From assembly GCF_014207985.1 (NCBI RefSeq), contig NZ_JACHMI010000001.1, forward strand, positions 2,153,001 through 2,217,000: a stretch of DNA of 64,000 bases, given 5' to 3'. Positions 20,039 to 27,979 of this stretch are shown here, in pieces (position 1 is the first letter of the stretch; each line of letters begins with the position of its first letter). The translations under genes were made by a program, and so were the position numbers. A model generated the notes under the pieces. The model was not told the origin of the DNA. It was given only the letters and a program-made list of their open reading frames with translations, and searched no databases. The stretch comes from Nonomuraea rubra. GTDB lineage: Bacteria; Actinomycetota; Actinomycetes; Streptosporangiales; Streptosporangiaceae.

Positions 20039-20583
20039 CCGCTCCATCTCCCCGTTTTCCCCGTGTGCCAGCCGCTCGTCCCAGAAGGACGGCGGACCCC
20101 TGTCGTTCTGTACGGACCGTCCCGGAAGGCTGCTGATACCTGAACGCCTTGCGTAAAACGACTCCTTTGAACGACGTCGAACAACGTGGCCCATTTCGCA
20201 GTCATTCTGCTACTCCTGATGGCGTCGTCGAAAGCGAGGAGAAACGCGTGCGCATAAACGATTGTTTACGGTTGCACGCCAGCCCCAACCCGCCCCAGCT
20301 GCAGAACCCGCCGTGGGAGCCGCCGCCGGCCCAGACGACCGTTCCGCCCCCGCCGCCGGCGACCTCGTCGGCGTGCGCACCTCGGACGGCTGCATCGCCC
20401 GGTGGAAGGGCAACGGCGGCGGGCTACTGCATCGGCGACTACGTGGCAACGGGCGCGCTGCCTCACGGGGGAGGAACCGTCCTTGGGCCTGGAAATTGCC
20501 GAGACCATAACCGAGGCCATCCGATGGTGCACTAAATGCGCAGAAGCGCCACATAGCCGTGCGTCGGGTGGAAGAATCGCGAT
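20039..20583. other. 545-nt stretch without a convincing gene
   Basis: No frame has convincing coding character. Around 20350-20480 two overlapping plus-strand frames together read like a protein interrupted by a frameshift (GVRTSDGCIARWKGNGGG continuing as GYCIGDYVATGALPHGGG), so a decayed small gene is possible. The first part should hold the promoter of the ArsR-type gene. Nothing else is recognisable. Confidence 0.3.
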
Positions 20584-21186
20584 ATGCCCGATCCTGCATT
20601 CTGGACGACGCTGATCTCCACCAGCGGGGCATTGTTGGGCGGGATCGGCGGAGTGCTGATATCCCATCGAAGCACGCTCCGCCGCGACCTCGCGCAGGAA
20701 GAGCAGCGGCACCGGGACCGGCGTCTCACGGCTCGCGAGGAGACGCACCAGCGGATGCTCGCCGCGGCCGCCACCCTCCGCGTCGAGCTGGAGATCACCT
20801 GCCAGCGCCAGTGGCGGGACATGGACATCAGGGTGCTCACGATCCAGCAGCACGCGGTCTCCGTCGGCGTGGAGGCCACGCAGCTCGCCATGTACCTCCC
20901 CAAGCCGTCGGCCACGCTGGCGAGGTCGCTGGCGACCGCCGCCAGCGCACTGGCGGCCGAAGTCGTGAAAAATACGGAGATGGGGCATGTGAACGGCCCC
21001 GAAATGCAGTATCTCGGTGGCTTTGTAAAGGCGGCTCCGGACTTCCGGGAGTTCGACAGGATTCTGGATGAGCTCTGTACGAGCGTGGCCCCCGAAGCGG
21101 CACCGGCCAAGGAGCTCGAGCCGGTCACGCAGGCGGACGTTCAGCGTTCGGGCAGCCGCTGGACGAGAAGGGCGCGCTCGCGCTGA
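20584..21186 (+). CDS. Hypothetical protein with N-terminal membrane helix and coiled coil
   Basis: A 200-residue protein. Residues about 8-27 (TLISTSGALLGGIGGVLIS) form a hydrophobic anchor, followed by a charged helical stretch (RRDLAQEEQRHRDRRLTAREETHQRML) likely to be coiled coil, then an alpha-helical region with no known motif. The product would be a cytoplasmic helical domain anchored in the membrane. Its 3' end overlaps the convergent STAND gene by 46 nt. Function is unknown. Confidence 0.65.
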   Translation: MPDPAFWTTLISTSGALLGGIGGVLISHRSTLRRDLAQEEQRHRDRRLTAREETHQRMLAAAATLRVELEITCQRQWRDMDIRVLTIQQHAVSVGVEATQLAMYLPKPSATLARSLATAASALAAEVVKNTEMGHVNGPEMQYLGGFVKAAPDFREFDRILDELCTSVAPEAAPAKELEPVTQADVQRSGSRWTRRARSR

Positions 21187-23108
21187 TGGGGCGGGAGCTC
21201 GGGCTGGTCGGCGGCCAGGGCGCGCCTGACCAGCTCCTGGGCGGACCTGCCGTCGCCGGTCAGGCTGGCGACCTCGGCCGCGTACAGCAGGACCGGGCCG
21301 TTGGCGGGTTCGTCCTCCACCGCCTGGCTGCTCTCCTCGCGTGCGGCGTCGAAGGAGCCCACGCCCGCCAGGGCGACGGCCCGCGCGGCGCGGATGGCCG
21401 GCGACCGCTGGTGCCATGGCCGGTCGGGCACCCGGTCGAGGTCGCGCAGCGCGTCCCTGGCCTGGCCGAGATCGGCGAGCACCTGGCCCCGCACCCGCAG
21501 CGCCTCCGTGTGGTCGCCCGTGCGGTCGAGCACGTCGTTGAGCATGGACAACGCCGCCCGCGGGCGGCCCAGCAGCCACAGCGTCCTGCCGAGCTCGGTG
21601 CGCACCTGCGGGTCGTCGGGGCAGCGCTTCAACGCCGCCTCGAAGGCGTCCAGCGCGGGCTTCCAGTCGCGGCGCATGGCGAGGACGCGCCCGATGACGG
21701 CGAACAGCCAGCCGACCGCGACGTTGTCCTGGACGACCTCGAAGCACACGGCGGCCTTGCGATAGTGGGTCTCGGCCTCCGCCAGGCGGCCCTGCGCGTA
21801 GGCGATGTTCCCCAGCAGGCTGGCGGCCTGTCCCTGCAACCGGATCTCGCCGGGGCTGGACATGACGCTCTCGGCGTGCGCGTGGGCGCGGCCGAGGTCG
21901 CCTTCGAACAGCACGTACTCGGCCGCCCGCAGACTGTCCTCGGCGGTCGGGGCCTCAGGAGAGGGGACAGTGGCGGAGCGGAGCGGCCCTGCCAGGCGCT
22001 CGTGCTGGAGCCGGTAGTGCCGCGCTCCCGAACGCCACTCCGCCTTGAGCACGTGGCGGCTCTGCAGCGCCCGGACCACGACGGCCGACAGGCCCGCGAC
22101 CTGTCCCGACCTCTCCTCGACGGTGGAGCCGCCGCCGCCGAACGTGCTCCGGAGCCAGCTCAGCAGGCCCTCGGCCGGCACGGAATGTTCGTGCGCCGTC
22201 TCCAGCACGGCCTCGCCGACGAACTCGGCCAGCGCCCTGTTCACGGCGAGGTCCTCGGTGGTGATCGCGCCGTGGTCGCCGGGCAGGGCGCGCCAGGAAT
22301 GGAAGCACGCCGCCTGGAGCAGGGCGGGCTCCACGGTGTCGTAGACCGTGCCGGCGGGGCCGGCGCGCAACTCGCGCACGATCTCCTCGGGGACGCCCTC
22401 CGCGAAGAACCGGCCGGAGCCGGTGACCGGCCCGCGAACCGCGTCGAGCGCGGCCTCCGGCGTGAAGGGCTGGAGCCGGAATCGGTCCGTCACCGCGTCG
22501 TGCATGAGCCGGCTGTAGGAGACCACGTCGGGTAGATGTTCGTCTCTTACGGAAATGAGCAAATGGAATTCATGATGGGCGTCGAGCGCCTCCGCGAGCT
22601 CGGCGACGAAGGCGTCGCGTTGTTCGGCGGTGCCGATCGTTCCCTGAAAGAGTTGTTCAAACTGGTCAATGGCCGCCAATGTCGCGACGGGATTTCCGTA
22701 CCAGTCGGTGCGCGATTTCCTGCGCCGGAGAAAATCGCTGACGGTGAGACCGGCCAGCCGGGTCGGCGGCTCCGTGGGCCGCCAGGCTCGCAGCAACGCG
22801 AATGTGTACGGATTGTGGTCGGGCAAGGCCGCCACCGGAAAGGCGAGGCCGTCGAAGACCCGGCCCATCGGCAGAATGTCGAAACGGCCGGCGGACAACT
22901 GCGGCAGGACGCCGGCCTGAATCAGTGAAGTCTTCCCAACGCCGGACGAACCGGACAATATGGTGAGTTTTCGCTCCTGCCACGCCTTGGCCACCCAGGC
23001 GACCGACGGGGAACGCCCGAAGAATCGATGGGCGTCCCGCGTAGCAAAGGGCCGAGGCCCCGCATAGGGGCCGCCATCCACGCTGCCAGGCAGAATATCG
23101 GATGTCAC
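21141..23108 (-). CDS. nSTAND1-type NTPase with C-terminal TPR repeats
   Basis: A 655-residue STAND ATPase. It opens with the nSTAND1 signature (GPYAGPRPFATRDAHRFFGR), then Walker A GSSGVGKTSL at about 52-61, Walker B-like IDQFEQLFQ, and SVRDEHLP sensor-like residues, followed by a winged-helix-like linker. From about residue 385 onward TPR units follow (GNIAYAQGRLAEAETHYRKA, FAVIGRVLAMRRDWKPALDA, LGRTLWLLGRPRAALSML and others). STAND proteins act as ATP-driven switches that oligomerise after the sensor repeats bind a trigger, in regulation, defence or cell death. No fused effector domain is seen, so a partner would be needed. Start GTG 23108. It lies 169 nt downstream of the small FxSxx-like peptide gene on the same strand. 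Confidence 0.82.
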   Translation of the reverse strand: MTSDILPGSVDGGPYAGPRPFATRDAHRFFGRSPSVAWVAKAWQERKLTILSGSSGVGKTSLIQAGVLPQLSAGRFDILPMGRVFDGLAFPVAALPDHNPYTFALLRAWRPTEPPTRLAGLTVSDFLRRRKSRTDWYGNPVATLAAIDQFEQLFQGTIGTAEQRDAFVAELAEALDAHHEFHLLISVRDEHLPDVVSYSRLMHDAVTDRFRLQPFTPEAALDAVRGPVTGSGRFFAEGVPEEIVRELRAGPAGTVYDTVEPALLQAACFHSWRALPGDHGAITTEDLAVNRALAEFVGEAVLETAHEHSVPAEGLLSWLRSTFGGGGSTVEERSGQVAGLSAVVVRALQSRHVLKAEWRSGARHYRLQHERLAGPLRSATVPSPEAPTAEDSLRAAEYVLFEGDLGRAHAHAESVMSSPGEIRLQGQAASLLGNIAYAQGRLAEAETHYRKAAVCFEVVQDNVAVGWLFAVIGRVLAMRRDWKPALDAFEAALKRCPDDPQVRTELGRTLWLLGRPRAALSMLNDVLDRTGDHTEALRVRGQVLADLGQARDALRDLDRVPDRPWHQRSPAIRAARAVALAGVGSFDAAREESSQAVEDEPANGPVLLYAAEVASLTGDGRSAQELVRRALAADQPELPPHQRERALLVQRLPER

Positions 23109-23277
23109 AGTAGGACACCGTACCGAGCCCGACTGTGCGTGCGGTCAGAGACACGTTCACCAGCGCCGATTGCGACATGCCTGGGCCCTCGGCTACGGTG
23201 ACCGCTTACTGACGCTGCTCGCATTGGCATCACCTGTGATTGAGGGCGGTCGTGTGCTCAGCGATCCAGAGCCGGGG

Positions 23278-23445
23278 TCACGGGCTCTGGGCGGTGGCGC
23301 TGACTTCGGCGTCACGAGCAGGTGGGCCCAAGGCCAGCCGGACCGCGCGCGCCAGCGTCGTCTCCTCGACGTCGTCCAGGTCGCGAAGGCTCAGGTCGGT
23401 AACGTCGGCCAGTTGGTCGTCCGGGTCGGAGGCGTCCCCGCGCAT
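23278..23445 (-). CDS. Small FxSxx-precursor-like peptide (55 aa)
   Basis: A short leftward gene starting at ATG 23445 with GAGG 6 nt upstream (a second ATG sits directly before it at 23448). The product contains LADVTDLSLRDLDDVEETT followed by LARAVRLAL, then PPARDAEVSATAQSP at the end. The D-V-(S/T)-x-L-(S/T)-L-x-D-L...L-x-R-A-(L/V)-R pattern resembles leader sequences of FxSxx-COOH RiPP precursors. It lies beside a FxSxx-type TPR protein and an HExxH protein. Unlike typical precursors, the C-terminus lacks the F-x-S-x-x ending and has no aromatic residue for a cyclophane. It may be a diverged core, a decayed precursor or a regulator. The family match is from memory of the pattern, not a search. 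Confidence 0.5.
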   Translation of the reverse strand: MRGDASDPDDQLADVTDLSLRDLDDVEETTLARAVRLALGPPARDAEVSATAQSP

Positions 23446-23448
23446 CAT

Positions 23449-23761
23449 GATCCTCGTCCAGTCGGTCGTCCACCGTCAACATTTAGCATTTCCGGCGAGA
23501 AACAGCGCTACCCGATCCACCGGGGATAGATCACTCATCCCTCGCCCCTACACATACACGACCGCGGGATACTTGTCGACTCCCTTTCAGCCACCCCTAA
23601 AGGCCGCAACGGGAAGTCCGATATGTCCCGCCACGGCAACTTAACGCAGATGTGCCTTGTTTGGCCGATGTCAGGTCCCGGTGTGGTCAAGTACCTAGCA
23701 GAACCTCATGGATGCGTAGGATGATGCTCATGCGTCAATGCCGAAATCCGGAGGCGGGCAC
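23449..23761. other. Divergent control region between the peptide gene and the NB-ARC/TPR gene
   Basis: About 310 nt with lower GC than its surroundings (for example TCAACATTTAGCATTTCC near 23480). No tRNA, no further credible small gene and no strong inverted repeat was seen. It should carry the outward promoters for the small peptide gene and for the TPR protein. Confidence 0.4.
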
Positions 23762-26275
23762 GTGACAAACGTAGAGGCCGCAGGGCCCGCGCCCCGTGTG
23801 TGGGGGAAAATTCCTCCCCGGAACCGGAACTTTACGGGCCGTGAGGATCTGCTTCGGGTACTCAAGGACGATGCGGGCAAACGGGTCACCGCGGTGCTGC
23901 CGCAGGCACTGCACGGCATCGGTGGTGTCGGAAAAACCCAGGTGGCGATCGAGTACGCCTACCGCTGCCGAGGTGAATACGACCTCATCTGGTGGGTGCC
24001 CGCCGACCAGCCGTCGCTGATCCCGTCCTCACTGGCTCCGCTCGCCCCGCACCTCAACCTGCCGTCGGCGAAGGCGGTCGGCATCGAGGAGGCGGCGGCG
24101 GCCGTTCTGGAGGCGTTGCGCCTGGGCGAGCCTTTTTCGCGTTGGCTACTCATCTTCGACAATGCGGACGAACCCGCCGAAATAACTCCATATATTCCAC
24201 CGCATTCCGGACACGTCCTTATTACGTCGCGTAATCAGCGCTGGAAGGGCGTGGTCGACACCCTCGAGGTCGACGTCTTCAGCCGGACCGAGAGCATGCA
24301 GTTCCTCAACCGCCGCGTCCCCGACTCGCTGAGCCCGCAGGACACCGTCCGCCTGGCGGAGCGGCTCGGCGACCTGCCGCTGGCCCTGGAGCAGGCGGGC
24401 GCGCTCCAGGCGGAGACCGGCATGTCGGCCGAGGAGTACCTCGAACTGCTCAGCGAGCAGCCCGCGGCGATTCTCGGCCAGGTGCGGGCGTCGGAATACC
24501 CGGCGACGATGACCGCGGCCTGGCAGCTGTCGGTGTCGAAGCTGCGGGAGCAGCTCCCCGAGGCGGTCCTGCTGCTGCAGGCGTGTGCCTTCTTCGGCCC
24601 CGAGCCGATCCCGCTCGACGTCTTCCGCCGGGGCGCCGCGGCCGCGGGCCCCCGGCTGCGCGACCTGCTCGGGCATCCGATCCTGCGTACGCAGGCCGTG
24701 CGCGTACTGGGGCGTTTCGCCCTCGGCCGGATCGACCCGGTCAACAGGACGATCCAGATCCACCGGCTGGTGCAGGCGCTGCTGCAGGAGGAGCTGACAG
24801 CGGAGGACCGTAAGGCCTTCCGCGAGGAGGTTCACCTGCTGCTGGGCGGCGCCGCTCCCGCCGACGCCTCAGACGAGAGCAAGTGGCCGCGGTTCAACGA
24901 GCTGGTCCCGCACGTGATCCCCACCGAGGTGGCCACCACCCGCGTGCGCGAGGTCCGCGAGTTCGCCGTCAACATGGTGCGCTACCTCCAGCGATCCGGC
25001 GACCCGCGCTCGGCCAGGCGGTTCGTCGACCTGTTCCTGAGCAACTGGATCGAGGACTCCGGGCCCGACGACCCCGACGTGCTGATGGCACAGTGGCAGC
25101 TCGCCCACCTCATGCGGCTGGCCGGAGAGTTCAAGGCCGCCTACGACGTCAACCGCGACGCGATCGACCGGGCGCAGCGGGTCCTCGGCATGGAGGACGC
25201 CAACGCGCTGGCGATCTTCAGCAGCTTCGGCTCCGACCTCAGGGCCGCCGGCGAGTTCGCCGAGGCGCGCAACCACGACGAGGCCGCGCTGCGCCTCTAC
25301 CAGTCCGCCTTCGGCGAGCAGCACGCGCGTACGCTCAACATCCTCAACAACCTGGCGCTCGACCACGCACTCAACAGCGACTACCGCGCCGCCAGAGACC
25401 TGCACCAGCGCACGTTCATGCTGCAGAGCGAGAGCGAGGGCTCCAACAAGTCCGACGTGCTGTCGTCGTGGACCAACCTCGCCCGCGCCGTCCGCCTGTG
25501 CGGCGACTACGCGGAGGCCAGGTTCCTCGGGGAGGACGCCTACGACTTCGGCCGCCAGGAGCTGGGCGCGGAGAACCGCATCACCATAGTCGCGGCGCGA
25601 GACCTGTCCAACGCCCAGCGTCGCTCCGGTGCCTACGACGAGTCCCTGGAGCTGGCGCACGAGGTGTTCGACCGGTCGAAGCGGCTCTTCGGCCCGCACG
25701 CGCCCGACACCCTGGCGGCGGCGATGTCGCTGGCCAACATCCTGCGCACAGTCGGCCGGGAGGGCGAGGCGTACGAGATCGCCGCCGACACCATGGAGCG
25801 CTACCCGAAGCTGTACGGCGAGACCCACCCCTACAACTACGGCTGCCTGGGCAACCTGGCCCTGCTCCGCAGAGTGCAGGGAGACGCCGCCGGAGCCAGG
25901 GACCTCAACCAGCAGGCCTTCAGCGGCCTGGTCGACAAGCTCGGCAAGAACCACCACTACTCGCTGACGATCGCCGTCAACCTCGCGACCGACCTGTTCG
26001 TCCTCGGAGACCACGAGGGCTCGGTCGAGCTGGGCAAGGACACCTACGAGCGCTGCCAGCAGGTGCTGGGGGAGGACCACCCCATGACCGTCGGCTGCGC
26101 CGCCAACCTCTCGCTGAGCCTGCGGGCCACCGAGGGCGGCGAGGACGCGGCCGACAAGCTCATCGAGGACGCCCTCAACCGCTACGCGCGGACGCTGGGC
26201 ATGGCCCACGCCGACACGCGGGCCGCGAAGGAGGGCCGCCAGCTCGACTTCGACTTCGACCCGCCACCGCTCTAA
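23762..26275 (+). CDS. NB-ARC/TPR protein of the FxSxx-COOH system type
   Basis: An 837-residue STAND-like protein. GTG 23762 has GGAGG 7 nt upstream; an ATG 24 nt earlier has no site. The N-terminus VWGKIPPRNRNFTGREDLL is characteristic of the FxSxx-COOH system TPR protein (often called FxsT). Next come Walker A HGIGGVGKTQ at about 51-60, WLLIFDNAD (Walker B), VLITSRN, and GDLPLALEQAG (GxP motif of NB-ARC). From about residue 390 a long array of TPRs of 42-residue spacing follows (for example TLNILNNLALDHALNSDYRA, TLAAAMSLANILRTVGREGE). In FxSxx loci this protein accompanies a precursor, a radical SAM enzyme and a TIR-like FxsC. Here the neighbours are an HExxH protein, convergent with overlapping stops, and the small peptide gene. 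Confidence 0.85.
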   Translation: MTNVEAAGPAPRVWGKIPPRNRNFTGREDLLRVLKDDAGKRVTAVLPQALHGIGGVGKTQVAIEYAYRCRGEYDLIWWVPADQPSLIPSSLAPLAPHLNLPSAKAVGIEEAAAAVLEALRLGEPFSRWLLIFDNADEPAEITPYIPPHSGHVLITSRNQRWKGVVDTLEVDVFSRTESMQFLNRRVPDSLSPQDTVRLAERLGDLPLALEQAGALQAETGMSAEEYLELLSEQPAAILGQVRASEYPATMTAAWQLSVSKLREQLPEAVLLLQACAFFGPEPIPLDVFRRGAAAAGPRLRDLLGHPILRTQAVRVLGRFALGRIDPVNRTIQIHRLVQALLQEELTAEDRKAFREEVHLLLGGAAPADASDESKWPRFNELVPHVIPTEVATTRVREVREFAVNMVRYLQRSGDPRSARRFVDLFLSNWIEDSGPDDPDVLMAQWQLAHLMRLAGEFKAAYDVNRDAIDRAQRVLGMEDANALAIFSSFGSDLRAAGEFAEARNHDEAALRLYQSAFGEQHARTLNILNNLALDHALNSDYRAARDLHQRTFMLQSESEGSNKSDVLSSWTNLARAVRLCGDYAEARFLGEDAYDFGRQELGAENRITIVAARDLSNAQRRSGAYDESLELAHEVFDRSKRLFGPHAPDTLAAAMSLANILRTVGREGEAYEIAADTMERYPKLYGETHPYNYGCLGNLALLRRVQGDAAGARDLNQQAFSGLVDKLGKNHHYSLTIAVNLATDLFVLGDHEGSVELGKDTYERCQQVLGEDHPMTVGCAANLSLSLRATEGGEDAADKLIEDALNRYARTLGMAHADTRAAKEGRQLDFDFDPPPL

Positions 26276-27588
26276 CCCGGCACGTGCGGGTTGCGCTCGC
26301 GCCAGGCCCGCCGATGCTCCTCCGCCTCGCGGTCGGCATCGGCCAGGGCCTGCGGCGGGACGGGCTCGTCCGCCCACGCGCGCAGCGTCCGGCGCATCTC
26401 CGTGACGAACTCTTCGCCGCGGGCGGTGAGCGCCCCGCTCCGCAGCAGGACGTCCGCGGTCGAGAGCGCGGCCGTCCGCCAGCGGGCGAACCTGGTGTGG
26501 GCGTGGACGGCGTCGGCCCCTTCCCCGTGCAGGCGCTGACGCCGCCAGAACGCGGTGACCCCCAGATAGGCGTACGTGCCCTGCAACAGGCCGCTGATCG
26601 GCCGGGGGTCGTCCCGCCAGGGGGCGTAGTACCGGCGCCCGTCGTCGATCCGGGTCAGCGCGATCATGTCCAGGAGCCCCGACAGCTTGGCGTGCTGCAC
26701 CTCGTGCGCGAGCGTGGCGGCCATGGCCAGGCCGTCAGGGGGCGTGGACATCGCGGCGCAGCCGAAGGCGTCGCGCGACGTCGCGCTGCTGACGCCCGTG
26801 GCCGGGCGCCGCAACGGGGTCAGGACACGCAAGATCGCCAGGATCTCGGTGGCGGTGGTCTCGTGATGGCGTACGAGCAGCAGCCACGCGTCGGTCAGCG
26901 CCTGCTGCCAGGCCTCGTGCTCGGCCTCCGTCAGCCGCCCGGCGACGGGCGCGGCCGGCATGCGGTAGGGGTCGAGGTCGTCCACGAGCAGGGAGATCGT
27001 CCTGTCGTCGGCCGAGGCGCTCAGCGGACGCAGCCCTCGCCACACCTCGCCGTCCTTGGCGGGGACATGGATCTCTGCCCCTCCGGCGAGCACGCGGACC
27101 TCGCCGTCGCCCGCCGACCGGACGGTGACCGCGCCGGGCCGGCCCGGCAGCAGGATCTGGCCCAGCGAAGGCAGCGTGATCGTTCCGTCCGCCGGCGTGA
27201 TCTCCAGGGAGAAGGCAAGCCCCGCCTTGATGGCGGCGGCGGCCGCGACCGCGGCCAGGCCGAGCGGCTCCTTGGCGGATCTCCTCGAATCGCGCAACGC
27301 CCACAACACCTTGCGCGCCCAGACGCCGACCGACGGATAGCGCAGAACGCTCTCGGCCGCCGGAAGGTCATGCTCCTGGGCGGTCGCCAGAAGGTCGTAC
27401 GCGCGCCGGACGTAAGCGGCGTCAGGATGCCCGAGCCGCCGGGTCTCGTCCACGATGCCGCGCACGAACAGCACGTGCTTGCTGTACTCCGCCGCGATGA
27501 GATGCCGGACGGCGTCGGTTCCTCCGTCACCCGCCGCCAGGGCCATGAAAGCCTGGTCCGGTAATTTGTGCGCGCGAAGGCTCACCAC
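26272..27588 (-). CDS. HExxH-motif putative peptide-modification protein (FxsB-associated type)
   Basis: A 438-residue protein whose key motif is LAHEVQHAKLSGLLD (HExxH) at about residues 284-298, followed by DPRPISGLLQGTYAYLGV. This matches the HExxH family linked with FxSxx RiPP loci, where it is a stand-alone or FxsB-fused domain and where some members are alpha-ketoglutarate/iron peptide beta-hydroxylases rather than proteases. The N-terminal 180 residues are helical and unrecognised. The start GTG 27588 follows GAGGG at 7 nt; GTG 27585 is also possible. Its stop codon overlaps that of the NB-ARC/TPR gene. No radical SAM gene is present nearby, which is unusual for this family. Confidence 0.78.
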   Translation of the reverse strand: MVSLRAHKLPDQAFMALAAGDGGTDAVRHLIAAEYSKHVLFVRGIVDETRRLGHPDAAYVRRAYDLLATAQEHDLPAAESVLRYPSVGVWARKVLWALRDSRRSAKEPLGLAAVAAAAAIKAGLAFSLEITPADGTITLPSLGQILLPGRPGAVTVRSAGDGEVRVLAGGAEIHVPAKDGEVWRGLRPLSASADDRTISLLVDDLDPYRMPAAPVAGRLTEAEHEAWQQALTDAWLLLVRHHETTATEILAILRVLTPLRRPATGVSSATSRDAFGCAAMSTPPDGLAMAATLAHEVQHAKLSGLLDMIALTRIDDGRRYYAPWRDDPRPISGLLQGTYAYLGVTAFWRRQRLHGEGADAVHAHTRFARWRTAALSTADVLLRSGALTARGEEFVTEMRRTLRAWADEPVPPQALADADREAEEHRRAWRERNPHVPG

Positions 27589-27979
27589 ATCGTTTCCCTC
27601 TGTCCGGGGCCGGCGGCTGTCGACGGTGACGAAGCCTGGATGATCACATTTTAGGCCGCGGCTCGCCGGCCAGAATGATTCACTCCCATTCGCGGGAATC
27701 GCGCCGGGCGAATCCGGACGAGCGGAAACGCCGCACTACCTTCCGCGCACCAGGCCTCCGGTGCGCAGCAGCAGCGCCCAGCGTGTCGTGGACGTGGCAG
27801 CGGAAGTCGCCGGCCAGGTTGGGCAGGGGTTGCACGCACCGCGTCGAGACGGAGGCGTCCGGCGGGCAAGCCGGCGGGCCGCTGGATGGCAACCAGCGCA
27901 TATGGAGAGTTCCTATATCGGCCTGTGCTTCGATCGGCAGTGGTAAGACCGCGAAAGGCCCGACCCCGGAGGACCATCG
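27589..27979. other. 391-nt divergent intergenic region
   Basis: This lies between the HExxH gene (leftward) and the antiporter (rightward). A 74-codon leftward frame (ATG near 27902, ending near 27681, with DFRCHVHDTLG) exists but has no ribosome site and the composition of a chance frame, so it is not called. GGAGG at 27967-27971 is the antiporter ribosome site. No operator-like repeat was noticed. Confidence 0.35.

Noticed and set aside
27680..27902. 74-codon leftward frame in the gap before the antiporter
   Set aside because: No ribosome site, shadow-like composition and no link to FxSxx peptides.
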